Positions 45,524 to 54,176 of a stretch of DNA of 64,000 nt are shown here, one piece after another. Within the stretch, counting starts at the first letter, position 1, and each line of letters starts with the position of its first letter. The translations under genes were made by a program, and so were the position numbers. The notes beneath the pieces were generated by a model. The model made no database searches. It was not told the DNA's origin and worked only from the letters and a program-made list of their open reading frames with translations. Origin of the DNA: Nocardia mexicana NBRC 108244 (GTDB taxonomy: Bacteria; Actinomycetota; Actinomycetes; Mycobacteriales; Mycobacteriaceae); assembly GCF_001613165.1 (NCBI RefSeq), contig NZ_BDBV01000019.1:124001-188000 (forward strand), in the 5' to 3' direction.

Positions 45524-46645
45524 TCAGGGTTTGAGATCGGCCCCGGGCGGCAGGATTTCGACATCGGCGGTTCGGTCCGGCTCCAGGAAGGCCAGCAGCG
45601 CGGTGCCTTCCGATTCGACCGCGGACCGCTCGGCGGCCGACCACTTGTCGTTGGGAACGATGCGCAGCCGGGCCCGCTCGCGGTCGGTGAACACCTTGTA
45701 GGTTCCCGCGAGGTATCCGTCGACCAGTACCGGCGCGACCTGAAGTGCCATGCGCCGCAACGGTGGTGCGGCACCCTCCGGGACGACGCGGCCGCGGTCC
45801 TGGTGGGAGAGATAGAGGTTGTCGTACCAGCCGAGGAAGCGGACCGGCGCCGGAAGGTCCGGATCGGCGAGTTCGGCATCCGCGGCGTCGTACAGGGTTC
45901 GGCCGCGCTCGTCGGTATAGGTGCGCAGCCGATCGCCCAGCCGGTCGACGGCCTCCTTGATGCCCAGCAGTTTCGACCAGGTCTGCACATCCATCGTCGA
46001 GGCCGGGCCGAACGCGCGCAGATAGCGAATGACCAGCTCCTCCAACGGATAATCGGGAACCAGCGGACTGCCGAGCCAGGGCTCGATCCGTGACCACACC
46101 GGGCGGCTGCTGTTCTTCCACAGCCCGCGGGGTGGCGTCTGCAGCACGGGCAGCTGATACAGCCAGGTCTGCACCACGGCGCCCGGATCCCGGTCGGGGA
46201 ACTCCTCGGCGGCACGCAGGCGCAGATCGGCCGCCGACATGGGCTCCTGCCCGAGCGCCTTCTCACCGACGGCCCGCACCACATCCGGATCGAGACCGAC
46301 CATGGCGCCGTAGTTGAAACCCTTACGGAAGGGGATCTTTTCGAGTTCGGGCTGGATATGCGGGGCGATCCGCACGGCATCCTCGGCGGTGGCCAAGTGA
46401 ATCGTGCCACGCATCAATGTGATTCGCACCAGCGACCGGTCCCGCAGTCCGGACGACACCGCATCCGGGTCGAAATCGGCTATCCGGCTCCACAATCCGA
46501 CGAACGGGGGCGGCACATCCTGCGCCTGCAGGCCGACCAGGTACTCACACATCCGCGGCACCGTCAGCGTCGAACGCTCCAGCAGATGCTGCCGGGCCAG
46601 CAGGGTGCGGTTCAGTACCCGATTCGAAACGGAATCCGATTTCAT
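45524..46645 (-). CDS. Winged-helix DNA-binding protein, AlkZ-like DNA glycosylase family
   Basis: 373 residues from the ATG at 46645. The N-terminus NRVLNRTLLARQHLLERS and LVGLQAQDVPPPFVGLWSRI match the HTH_42/AlkZ family. The Q-x-Q motif (Gln40 and Gln42 in LQAQD), which in the interstrand crosslink glycosylase AlkZ is required for catalysis, is present. LVRITLMRGTIHLATAEDA and the C-terminal FLGWYDNLYLSHQDR also fit. It may excise alkylated bases or unhook crosslinks, or protect against a toxic natural product. An 11-bp gap follows the phosphotransferase gene, which suggests a shared transcript. Confidence 0.82.
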   Translation of the reverse strand: MKSDSVSNRVLNRTLLARQHLLERSTLTVPRMCEYLVGLQAQDVPPPFVGLWSRIADFDPDAVSSGLRDRSLVRITLMRGTIHLATAEDAVRIAPHIQPELEKIPFRKGFNYGAMVGLDPDVVRAVGEKALGQEPMSAADLRLRAAEEFPDRDPGAVVQTWLYQLPVLQTPPRGLWKNSSRPVWSRIEPWLGSPLVPDYPLEELVIRYLRAFGPASTMDVQTWSKLLGIKEAVDRLGDRLRTYTDERGRTLYDAADAELADPDLPAPVRFLGWYDNLYLSHQDRGRVVPEGAAPPLRRMALQVAPVLVDGYLAGTYKVFTDRERARLRIVPNDKWSAAERSAVESEGTALLAFLEPDRTADVEILPPGADLKP

Positions 46646-46656
46646 GACGGCCTCTC

Positions 46657-47661
46657 TCAGTGCGCGGTGCCGGGAGCGTCGAGACGGAAGACGAGCTCCT
46701 GCAACCCTTTCCACGATTCGATGTCGTCCTCGGTGCCGGTGTGCGGGCGGCGGAATCGGTGGACGTATTCGGCGGCGTCGGCGAGATCCCAGCGCCTGCG
46801 GTACAACTCGAGCAGCTCCGGATGCGGAGTGAACCCGGTGCGCTCGGCGTAGGCCTCCAGCAGCGAACCGTCGCCCGGATCGAGATCCCACAGATCGCGT
46901 TCGGGCGGCGCGAGCAGCGCTGTGTCCCAATCGATCAACCGCCAGCCCCGCGCGGTGTGCATCGTGTTGGCCGCGTGCGGTTCACCGTGGGTCACCACCG
47001 ACCGGACCTCCAGTGACCGCGACGTCGTCACCAGCGCGTCGTAGCGCGCCCACTCGTCCCGCAGCGCCGCGGCGTTGTCCCGCAACAGATCCGACATCGG
47101 CGCCGAATAGGGACCGCGGTCCGGGATGTCCCCGGCCAGGGCCAGCTCGACCTCGTCGCGGTTCGCGACGGCGAAATCCTCGGTCCGCGCCGGGACGTCC
47201 GTGGGCGACCGATGCAACCGGACGATCATGTCGAGCACGGCCTGCCGATGATCTTCGTCGCGGAACTCGCCCCAGTCGAACCGCCTGCCCTCGAGCAGCG
47301 GATAGACGGCTACGGCGAACGCGCCCAACCGGACACATACCGAGCCGTCGCTGCCCGGCACCGGCGCCACGACGAAATCCAGCCCGGCGTCGCGCGATGC
47401 CTGCGATGTCCCGAGCGCGGCGCGCAACCGGTCGAAGGCCGCCGCCACCGAATCATCGGGCGAACGCCGCCGCAACTCGAGCTCGTCCACGGTCACGAAC
47501 CAGGCATCGCCGCCGGTATCGGTGACCCGCCAGTGATGACTCCCGAACCCGACCGCCGCATACTCCATCGCCACCACGCCGATCGCCCAGTGCTCCGCGA
47601 GCACGGCGATCAAGGTGTCATCCGTCAGTCCCGGCGGCGGAGTCAGCATGAGTCGCAGCAT
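46657..47661 (-). CDS. Aminoglycoside phosphotransferase-family kinase
   Basis: 334 residues. The Brenner-type motif is THGEPHAANTM, with Glu in place of the usual Asp, and the metal-binding motif is LIDWDTALLAPPERDLW. The N-lobe contains FGSHHWRVTDTGGDAWFVTV with strand-lysine substitution, a pattern seen in spectinomycin/hygromycin-type and many uncharacterised kinases of this family. A resistance role is possible but not shown; many act on metabolites. The gene is 11 bp upstream of the AlkZ-like gene. Confidence 0.8.
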   Translation of the reverse strand: MLRLMLTPPPGLTDDTLIAVLAEHWAIGVVAMEYAAVGFGSHHWRVTDTGGDAWFVTVDELELRRRSPDDSVAAAFDRLRAALGTSQASRDAGLDFVVAPVPGSDGSVCVRLGAFAVAVYPLLEGRRFDWGEFRDEDHRQAVLDMIVRLHRSPTDVPARTEDFAVANRDEVELALAGDIPDRGPYSAPMSDLLRDNAAALRDEWARYDALVTTSRSLEVRSVVTHGEPHAANTMHTARGWRLIDWDTALLAPPERDLWDLDPGDGSLLEAYAERTGFTPHPELLELYRRRWDLADAAEYVHRFRRPHTGTEDDIESWKGLQELVFRLDAPGTAH

Positions 47662-47721
47662 AGGACGGCAAACACCACACCACCGAGCCCTTTTCTCCGC
47701 CGCCCCCTCGCCGACCCCACC

Positions 47722-47930
47722 ATTCCCGGCACGCCCACCACCTCACTCCCGAGCACGCGCCCCACCGCATTCCCGGCATGCTCCCCACCTCATCCCCGGC
47801 GTGCTCCCACCTCGTTCCCGGCACGCCTGCCACCTCGTTCCCGGCACGCCTGCCACCTCATTCCCGGCACGCCCGCCACCTCATTCCCGGCACGCCTCCG
47901 ACACCATTCCCGGCATGCTCTTCGCCGGGA
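47722..47930. repeat. Tandem array of nine 22-24-bp repeats
   Basis: Nine degenerate units of the type ATTCCCGGCACGCC-N-CCACCTC run from about 47722 to 47930, directly after the quinone oxidoreductase stop. Two consecutive units are identical and begin GTTCCCGGCACGCCTG; others vary CACGCC to CATGCT. The 269-bp gap to the phosphotransferase start holds no gene. Confidence 0.8.
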
Positions 47931-48905
47931 TCAGCGCAGCGAAACCACGACCTTGCCGGTGGCGGTGCGGTTGTCCAGCGAGGCCACGGCGGCGGCGGAC
48001 TGCTCGAGGGGGTACAGCACCGGCTGGGGCGGGGCGATCTTGCCCGCGGCCAGCAGCGGCTCCACCTCCGCCCACTGTTCCTGCAGGTAGCCCGGGTGCG
48101 TCAGCACCCACTCGCCCCAGGCCGCGCCGATCACCTCGACGTTCTTCAGCAGCAGGCGGTTCACCTTCACCGTCGGGATCTCGCCCGCGGTGAAGCCGAC
48201 CACCAGCAGCCGGCCCGCGGGCGCCAGCGAGCGAATACTGTCGGTGAAGCGGTCGCCGCCCACCGGATCGAGCACGATGTCGACCCCGCGCCCGCCGGTC
48301 AGTTCCTTCACCGCCGCCAGCCAGCCGTCGGTGAGCACCACGTCGGTCGCGCCGTTGGCCCGCGCCACCTGCGCCTTCTCCTCGGTGCTGACCACCGCGA
48401 CCACCCGGCCCGCGCCCAGCGCCGCCGCCATCCGCAGCGTCGAGGTGCCGATGCCGCCCGCCGCGCCGTGCACCAGCACCGTCTCGCCCGGCGCCAGCCG
48501 ACCCCGGTTGCGCAGGCAGAAGTGCACGGTCAGATCGTTGAAGAGAATTCCTGCCCCGGCCTCCAGCGAGACGTTGTCCGGCAGCCGGAACACCATCTGG
48601 GGCGGCGTCACCGCCACCTCGGCGATGGCATTGCCCAGCATCGTCAACGCGACCACCCGATCGCCCGCGGCCACGTGTGCGCCCTCGGGGGCGGACCGCA
48701 CCACCCCGGCGACCTCCCCGCCGACGACGAAGGGCAGTTCGGGCTTCATCTGATACAGCCCGCGCGTCATCAACACGTCCGGGAACGCCACCCCGGCCGC
48801 GTGCACATCGATCACCACGCCGTCCGGATAGGACGCGGGTTCGGGGATGTCGACCACCTCGATGGACTCCGGTCCGTCGAGCTTGCTCACCTGGGCTGCA
48901 CGCAT
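47931..48905 (-). CDS. NADPH:quinone oxidoreductase-like zinc-independent MDR protein
   Basis: 324 residues. Medium-chain reductase fold: an N-terminal GroES-like domain with IDVHAAGVAFPDVLMTRGLY and PFVVGGEVAGVV, no catalytic zinc cysteines, and the Rossmann motif VLVHGAAGGIGTSTLRMA (AxxGxxG). DIVLDPVGGDRF and GRLLVVGFTAGEIP follow. It should reduce quinones or enones with NADPH. It lies alone, with a tandem repeat array at its 3' end and a divergent type VII substrate gene 121 bp upstream. Confidence 0.88.
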   Translation of the reverse strand: MRAAQVSKLDGPESIEVVDIPEPASYPDGVVIDVHAAGVAFPDVLMTRGLYQMKPELPFVVGGEVAGVVRSAPEGAHVAAGDRVVALTMLGNAIAEVAVTPPQMVFRLPDNVSLEAGAGILFNDLTVHFCLRNRGRLAPGETVLVHGAAGGIGTSTLRMAAALGAGRVVAVVSTEEKAQVARANGATDVVLTDGWLAAVKELTGGRGVDIVLDPVGGDRFTDSIRSLAPAGRLLVVGFTAGEIPTVKVNRLLLKNVEVIGAAWGEWVLTHPGYLQEQWAEVEPLLAAGKIAPPQPVLYPLEQSAAAVASLDNRTATGKVVVSLR

Positions 48906-49026
48906 GAATTGGGCCTCTCTGTCGCGGCTGCTCGCCAACAAGTTAACCGGTCTTCGCATGCGGCTGTCCACGGCACCGCCGTTTGTTAAGCTCAGGGCCG
49001 CTGAGCTGAGCTGATGAGGGGGACTC

Positions 49027-49338
49027 ATGGCCGGGCCGAACGAACCGCCTCTGGGCGTCGACACCGAGGCGTTGAATACTTTCGCGAACACATTGCGTGG
49101 CGAATCGCAGACCATCGGCGGCCTGCAGTCCGGCCTCGCCGACGCCGCCGGGGCTCTCCCCGGCACGCAGTGGAGCCAATCCTGCATCCAGGCAAGGGAT
49201 TCCGTCGATCAGGCGCTGCAACGCATCGGCGCGCGGCTGACCACGATCGCCGACGGCGTGCAGCAGGCGGGCAAGGCCGTAGAGCTCACCGATCAGCAGT
49301 TCGGCGACAAGCTCACCAGCATCGGACTGCGCACATGA
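49027..49338 (+). CDS. EspC/DUF2580-like type VII secretion target
   Basis: 103 residues, all helical. It has LGVDTEALNTFANTLRGES, a WSQS turn near residue 49 and an alanine/glutamine-rich second helix, the pattern of EspC-like (DUF2580) proteins, which are related to WXG100 secretion substrates. It lacks a signal peptide. Its stop overlaps the start of the transglycosylase gene (ATGA at 49335-49338), so the two products are likely made together and may form a secreted pair. Confidence 0.78.
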   Translation: MAGPNEPPLGVDTEALNTFANTLRGESQTIGGLQSGLADAAGALPGTQWSQSCIQARDSVDQALQRIGARLTTIADGVQQAGKAVELTDQQFGDKLTSIGLRT

Positions 49339-50504
49339 CCCTCACCATCCCCGATGTCGAGAGCTGGAATCCGGACCAGCTGACCACGGCCTCCGTATCG
49401 GTCGGCAAGCTCAGCGCCGATCTCGACCAGGCGGTGCTCGACGGCGTCACCCGCACCCGGCAACTCGGCGACGAACAGCAGTGGAGCGGCGCGGCGGCCC
49501 AAGCCGCGAGCACGCGGATGGATACCGAGAAGGTGCGCGCATCGGCCGTCAGCCAGGCGGTACTGCAACTCCAGACGGCACTCAGCCAGCAGGTGGAGAA
49601 CCTGAACAACGCCAAGCAGGCCGTCCGCGCCACCCGCGACCGAGCGCTGCATCCCGCCGAGAACCCACCGCCCGACGCCTTCGAGGTCTCCGACACCGGC
49701 GTGGTCACCGCGAACGCCCGCAAGACGTACTGGGACAACCAATCCGGCCTGACTCCGACGGAGATCCAGGACCGCAAGGTGGCCGAGGACCACCGGGCGG
49801 CAACCCTGCAGACCGAGATCACCAACGCCCTGAAGCAGGCGGAGCTGGTCTCCGAGGCCGCGGTCGCGGCGATCAACGCCGCCAAGGCGAAGGTCGACGA
49901 GGCGTACGCGGGCTTGGGCGACCCGGCCACCGGCGCGGGCGCGGCGCCACCCGCGGCGACCGCACCTGCGGCGACCGCACCCGCGGCGGTCTCCGACACC
50001 CCGGCCACCGGACATACGAACTCGCACTCGGGCAGTTCGTCGTCGACCGGAGGGACCTCGCACAGCGGCGGTTCGAGCTATCTCACCAGCGGCACCGGCG
50101 GCCTCTCGTCGGGCTCGTCGGGCGGCCCGGTCGGGCCCATGCCCACCGGCACCCAGGCGGAATGGATCAAGGAGGCCATCCGGGTCCTGCGCGAACAGGG
50201 TTACGACATCAAGGATTCCGACGCCGCGATCATCGCCGCCATCATCGAGAAGGAGTCCGGCGGCAATCCGCACGCGATCAACAACTGGGACAGCAACGCC
50301 GCAGCCGGGACCCCGTCCAAGGGCCTCATGCAGACCATCGACAGCACGTTCAACAGCTACGCGCTCCCCGGTCACGGCGATATCTGGAACCCCGTCGACA
50401 ACATCATCGCCGCCTCCCGATACTCCCTCGATCGGTACGGTTCCCTGGACAATGTGCCCGGTATCGCGGCCATGCGCGGGGGCGGATCGTATGTCGGCTA
50501 CTGA
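49335..50504 (+). CDS. WXG-type protein fused to a lytic transglycosylase (SLT) domain
   Basis: 389 residues; the ATG overlaps the EspC-like stop. The N-terminal 100 or so residues are helical with a WSG turn at residues 50-52 (WXG signature), then a long helical region and an A/P/S/G-rich linker (about 195-270). The last 115 residues are a transglycosylase SLT domain: IIAAIIEKESGGNPHAIN with the catalytic Glu at 307, PSKGLMQTID and DNIIAASRYSLDRYG. No Sec signal is present, so export by a type VII system with its partner is the natural reading. It would cut peptidoglycan glycan strands outside the membrane. Confidence 0.85.
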   Translation: MTLTIPDVESWNPDQLTTASVSVGKLSADLDQAVLDGVTRTRQLGDEQQWSGAAAQAASTRMDTEKVRASAVSQAVLQLQTALSQQVENLNNAKQAVRATRDRALHPAENPPPDAFEVSDTGVVTANARKTYWDNQSGLTPTEIQDRKVAEDHRAATLQTEITNALKQAELVSEAAVAAINAAKAKVDEAYAGLGDPATGAGAAPPAATAPAATAPAAVSDTPATGHTNSHSGSSSSTGGTSHSGGSSYLTSGTGGLSSGSSGGPVGPMPTGTQAEWIKEAIRVLREQGYDIKDSDAAIIAAIIEKESGGNPHAINNWDSNAAAGTPSKGLMQTIDSTFNSYALPGHGDIWNPVDNIIAASRYSLDRYGSLDNVPGIAAMRGGGSYVGY

Positions 50505-50621
50505 TTTGCTACGTGTGAGTAGAGCCATCTCGACGTAACGGTGTGACACGCGCCCCGTAAAGTCATGTCACAGACAGCACCGCACGAGAACGCGGCACAC
50601 CGTGCAGCGCGAGGAGCACCA

Positions 50622-51395
50622 GTGTCACTCGATCAGCCACTCGCCCCGCTTCCCCAGGAGGGCTTGGGCTTCGCCTCGGCGTGGCCCGTGCGGGCTGGTG
50701 ATGTGGATCCGTACAACCGGTTGCGGTCGGATGCCGTAGCCCGCTACCTGCAGGACATCGCCTGGGAGGAGCTGCACGGCAGTTCCCTGCACCGCACCGA
50801 TCCGAGCTGGATCGTGCGCCGCACCGTGATCGATGTGGTGCGCCCGATCCTGTGGCCGGACCGGGTGCATCTGCTGCGCTGGTGTTCGGCGATGTCGTCG
50901 CGCTGGACGAATATGCGGGTGCGGATCACCAGCGAAAACGGCGGGCTGATCGAGACCGAGGGTTTCTGGATCAACATCAACGAGTCGACCAACATGCCCA
51001 CCCGCATCAGCGACGAGGGCATGACATACCTGTCCCGCACCACCGCCGAGCACCGCCTGCGCTGGCGGCCGTGGCTGACCGACGCCACCCCGCCGGAGTC
51101 GGATACGGATCTGCCGTTTCCGGTGCGCGCCACCGATATCGACCAGTTCAACCACGTCAACAACGCGGTCTACTGGCAAGCGGTGGAGCACTACCTGGTC
51201 GATTTCCCGAAGCTGGTCGCCGGACCGCACCGCGCCGTCATCGAATACATCGCGCCGGTGCTGTCGCGTCAGCACATCAGCGTGCGCAGCCGCTACGAGC
51301 CGGGCGACCGCACCGGCCATCCGGTGCTGCGCCTGTGGTTCGTGGTCGGCGGCACCACGACGACGGCCGTGCGCCTCGGGCCGCTGTCGACCTGA
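50622..51395 (+). CDS. Acyl-ACP thioesterase (FatA-like, double hotdog)
   Basis: 257 residues from the GTG at 50622, which follows GAGGAG by 5 bp; an ATG at 50565 extends it by 19 residues without a ribosome site. The first hotdog half is VRAGDVDPYNRLRSDAVARY to EELHGSSL; the second has the catalytic D-x-N-x-H pattern as ATDIDQFNHVNNAVYW. Such proteins release fatty acids from acyl carrier protein or CoA. A strong hairpin terminator follows 27 bp after the stop. Confidence 0.85.
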   Translation: MSLDQPLAPLPQEGLGFASAWPVRAGDVDPYNRLRSDAVARYLQDIAWEELHGSSLHRTDPSWIVRRTVIDVVRPILWPDRVHLLRWCSAMSSRWTNMRVRITSENGGLIETEGFWININESTNMPTRISDEGMTYLSRTTAEHRLRWRPWLTDATPPESDTDLPFPVRATDIDQFNHVNNAVYWQAVEHYLVDFPKLVAGPHRAVIEYIAPVLSRQHISVRSRYEPGDRTGHPVLRLWFVVGGTTTTAVRLGPLST

Positions 51396-51422
51396 CCGCG
51401 TTCACCGGTTGATAGCTGACGT

Positions 51423-51453
51423 CCGCGGCCGCCCGAATCCCGGGCGGCCGCGG
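51423..51453. terminator. Bidirectional hairpin terminator between thioesterase and fprB
   Basis: CCGCGGCCGCCCG (51423-51435) and CGGGCGGCCGCGG (51441-51453) form a perfect 13-bp stem with a 5-base loop between the ends of two convergent genes. It has no T tract, as is frequent in high-GC actinobacteria. Confidence 0.75.
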
Positions 51454-51464
51454 CCGTCGGCCGT

Positions 51465-53132
51465 TCAGCTCCGCGCCGCCTTCAGGAGGTCGTCCCGGGT
51501 GGTGAACTTGACCCGCGGTCGCCCGCCGGACTTGCCGGCGCTGCGCTCGGCGGTATCGATGGCCTTCCAACCCTCGCGGTCCACCAGGTCGGGCTGGCGC
51601 TGCCCGAGCAGGGCCTTCAGCGCGGCCCGATCGCCCTGCGGCGCGGCCAGCTTGCCCGCGGTGAAGTCGTCGATCAGCCGCTCGACGGTTTCCTGGGCGT
51701 CGACCCGGTTGGAGCCGATGACACCGCGCGGACCGCGCTTGATCCAGCCGGAGACGTACACGCCCGGCAGGTGGGCACCCTCGGCCACGACCCGCCCGTG
51801 CTCGTTCGGGACGGTGCCCGCGCGATCGTCGAACGGCAGCTCCGCCACCGGTTCACCGCGGTAGCCGATGGACCGCAGCACCAGCGAGGCGGGCAGCGTC
51901 TCGGTGCGATCGGTGGCGCGGGCGATCAGGCGGCCGTCCTCGGAGACCAGCTCGTTGTGCGCGAATTCCACGCCCTCGGCCTTGTCGGTGCCGGTGACGG
52001 CCGTCGGCGAGGCCAGGTAGCGGAACACGATGCGCTTGTTCGAGGGATTCGGCTCCTTGGCCGCATACTCCTGCGCCAGTTGGTATTTCAACTGCAACGA
52101 GGGCTCGACCTCAGGATCATCGAGCAGCGCCCGGCTTTCCGGATCCAGCTCCAGGTCGGCCGGGTCGACGATCACGTCGATCCCCTTCAGGTACCCCAGC
52201 GCGAGGAATTCCGGCGAGGTGTAGGCCGCCTGCAGCGGACCCCGCCGTCCCAGCACCACGACCTCGCGGATATTGCTGTTGCGCAACGCATCCAGGGCGT
52301 AGTCGGCGATATCGGTCTTGGCCAGCTCGTCCGGATCCAGCGTCAGCACCCGGGCCACGTCCAGGGCGACATTGCCGTTGCCGACGACGACCGCGCGCTC
52401 CCCGGACAGGTCGAAGCTGCGGTTCGCGTAGTCGGGATGCCCGTTGTACCAGGCCACGAACTCGGTGGCGGAGTGGCTGCCGGGCAGGTCCTCGCCGGGC
52501 ACGCCCAGCTGCCGGTCGGTGGACGCGCCGACGGCGTAGATCACCGCGTGGTGGTGCGACAGCAGTTCGTCGTGCGAAATGTGGTTCCCCACCTCGACAT
52601 TGAGGTGGTACTGCAGGGTTTCGCGGCGGAACGCGCTCTCGAACATGCTCGACACGGTCTTGGTGCCGGGGTGGTCCGGCGCCACTCCGGCGCGGACCAG
52701 GCCCCAGGGCGTCGGCAGCCGGTCGAACATCTCCACCTCGACATCCGCGCGCCGCAGCAGCTCGTCGGCCGCGTAGCAGGCCGCGGGACCGGCGCCGACG
52801 ATCGCGACGCGCAGCGTGCCCAGTTCCTTCGGCGGGCGCGCGGGCGTCACCAGCGGATCGAAATTCGACTCCAGCGGGTGGCGCTCGAAGTACGTGGCGT
52901 TGATATCGCGGAATCGCGCCAGGGAGGCCGTCAGATCGTCCTCGGAGAAGATGGCCTCCACCGGACAGGCATCCACGCAGGCGCCGCAGTCGATGCAGGT
53001 GTCGGGGTCGATGTAGAGCTGCTCGGTCGTCGCGAACTCGGGTTGCTCCGGAGTGGGACGAATGCAATCGACCGGGCACTCGGGTACGCAGCTGGCGTCG
53101 TTGCAACAACGCTGCGTGATCACATAGGCCAT
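51465..53132 (-). CDS. fprB: FprB-like ferredoxin/ferredoxin-NADP reductase fusion
   Basis: 555 residues from the ATG at 53132 (the ORF runs on to 53192). The N-terminal 70 residues are a two-cluster ferredoxin: CCNDASCVPECPVDC and CIDCGACVDACPVEAI. The rest is an adrenodoxin reductase-like flavoprotein: VAIVGAGPAACYAADELL (FAD), PTPWGLVRAGVAPDHPGTK, VVVGNGNVALDVARVL (NADP) and GWIKRGPRGVIGSNRVDA. It transfers electrons between NADPH and iron-sulfur or P450 partners. The architecture matches mycobacterial FprB. It stands alone. Confidence 0.92.
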   Translation of the reverse strand: MAYVITQRCCNDASCVPECPVDCIRPTPEQPEFATTEQLYIDPDTCIDCGACVDACPVEAIFSEDDLTASLARFRDINATYFERHPLESNFDPLVTPARPPKELGTLRVAIVGAGPAACYAADELLRRADVEVEMFDRLPTPWGLVRAGVAPDHPGTKTVSSMFESAFRRETLQYHLNVEVGNHISHDELLSHHHAVIYAVGASTDRQLGVPGEDLPGSHSATEFVAWYNGHPDYANRSFDLSGERAVVVGNGNVALDVARVLTLDPDELAKTDIADYALDALRNSNIREVVVLGRRGPLQAAYTSPEFLALGYLKGIDVIVDPADLELDPESRALLDDPEVEPSLQLKYQLAQEYAAKEPNPSNKRIVFRYLASPTAVTGTDKAEGVEFAHNELVSEDGRLIARATDRTETLPASLVLRSIGYRGEPVAELPFDDRAGTVPNEHGRVVAEGAHLPGVYVSGWIKRGPRGVIGSNRVDAQETVERLIDDFTAGKLAAPQGDRAALKALLGQRQPDLVDREGWKAIDTAERSAGKSGGRPRVKFTTRDDLLKAARS

Positions 53133-53331
53133 ATCTCGCAGATCCTCGAAAACATCATCGGCTGTACTCCGCCCCTGGGTTGGGACGGGCATGCGTCACG
53201 GCTGTTGGCGGTCGGCCAAGGTTGTGACGCCACCATCAGTGTGCCTCGAGAGTGAGCTGCCTCTCCGCTCAGGATGGTGTCGTGCGACACACGGCGACGT
53301 CGGGCGGACCCGGTTTCCGGCGGCTTACGGT

Positions 53332-53829
53332 ATGCGTATGGCGCGGACCCTGATCCTCATGCGGCACGGTAAGTCCAGCTATCCCCCGGGCGTGACCGAC
53401 CACGAGCGGCCGCTGGCGCCGCGCGGTCGTCGTGAGGCGGCACTCGCGGGCGACTGGCTCCGCGAGACCCAGGCGCCGATCGATGCGGTGCGCTGTTCGG
53501 ACGCGGTGCGCACGCGCGAGACGCTGGCGGCCACGGGGATCACGGCGCCGGTGCGGTTCGAGCCGTCGATCTACGAGGCGTCGCCGCGTGCGCTGATCGA
53601 GCTCGTCCAGCTCGCCGACGACGATTTGCAGACGCTGCTGCTGATCGGGCACGCCCCCGGAATGCCGTGGACGGCCTGGGAACTGGCGGCCAACCGCGAC
53701 TCCGAACCGGCCGCGGAACTCAGCCGGAAGTTCCCGACCTCGGCGCTGGCCGTGCTGGAGTTCGACCGGCCGTGGGCGGACGTGGACCCGGGCACCGGCG
53801 ATCTGGTGCGGTTCCACGTGCCCCGCTGA
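53332..53829 (+). CDS. SixA-like histidine phosphatase
   Basis: 165 residues from the ATG at 53332 (ATG 53338 is also possible). The phosphatase superfamily RHG motif occurs as LILMRHGKSSYP near residue 12, with the second histidine in LLLIGHAPGMPWTAWELA and the arginine in RTRETLAATG. SixA-type proteins remove phosphate from phosphohistidine or small phosphorylated metabolites. It converges with a small membrane protein gene 6 bp away. Confidence 0.85.
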   Translation: MRMARTLILMRHGKSSYPPGVTDHERPLAPRGRREAALAGDWLRETQAPIDAVRCSDAVRTRETLAATGITAPVRFEPSIYEASPRALIELVQLADDDLQTLLLIGHAPGMPWTAWELAANRDSEPAAELSRKFPTSALAVLEFDRPWADVDPGTGDLVRFHVPR

Positions 53830-53835
53830 CCACCG

Positions 53836-54036
53836 TCAGCGGACCAGCTTCCCCCGCACCACCACGACGGCGCCGAACAGGACGAGCACCAGCAGCGCGA
53901 CGAACCAGTTCGTGAGCGCCCAGACGACGCCCAGCACGATGAGCACCGGCACCGCCGCGATCGCGGCGATCACCGGATTTTCCTTGACCGTCTCCAGGGC
54001 CGAGCGGGCCCTGAGCCGGTCGATCTCTTTGGCCAT
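53836..54036 (-). CDS. Small membrane protein (66 aa)
   Basis: 66 residues from the ATG at 54036: a charged N-terminal helix (MAKEIDRLRARSALETVKEN) followed by two closely spaced hydrophobic stretches (about residues 23-60) and a basic end (RGKLVR). No family is recognised. A long inverted repeat lies about 75 bp upstream, in the divergent region shared with the VOC gene. Confidence 0.6.
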   Translation of the reverse strand: MAKEIDRLRARSALETVKENPVIAAIAAVPVLIVLGVVWALTNWFVALLVLVLFGAVVVVRGKLVR

Positions 54037-54109
54037 GGCTCCCAGGGTAGGCCGATTCGCCCGGTTCGGCGGCACGTATTTCCACCCGGGCCGGTTGCCG
54101 CCGTCATCG

Positions 54110-54145
54110 ATCGCGAAAATGCGCTGTAACTCCGCATTTCGCGAT
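54110..54145. promoter_or_regulatory. Inverted repeat in the small membrane protein-VOC divergent region
   Basis: ATCGCGAAAATGCG (54110-54123) and CGCATTTCGCGAT (54133-54145) are reverse complements except for one extra A in the left arm, with the spacer CTGTAACTC. It lies 31 bp before the VOC gene and could be an operator or a 5'-UTR hairpin. Confidence 0.5.
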
Positions 54146-54176
54146 TTCTGTCGGTGGCTGGTGGGAGTCTTCTCGC

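Noticed and set aside
46657..47661. Call as an aminoglycoside resistance gene
   Set aside because: Only the general kinase fold is clear; the motif HGEPHAAN with Glu is common in metabolic kinases of this family.
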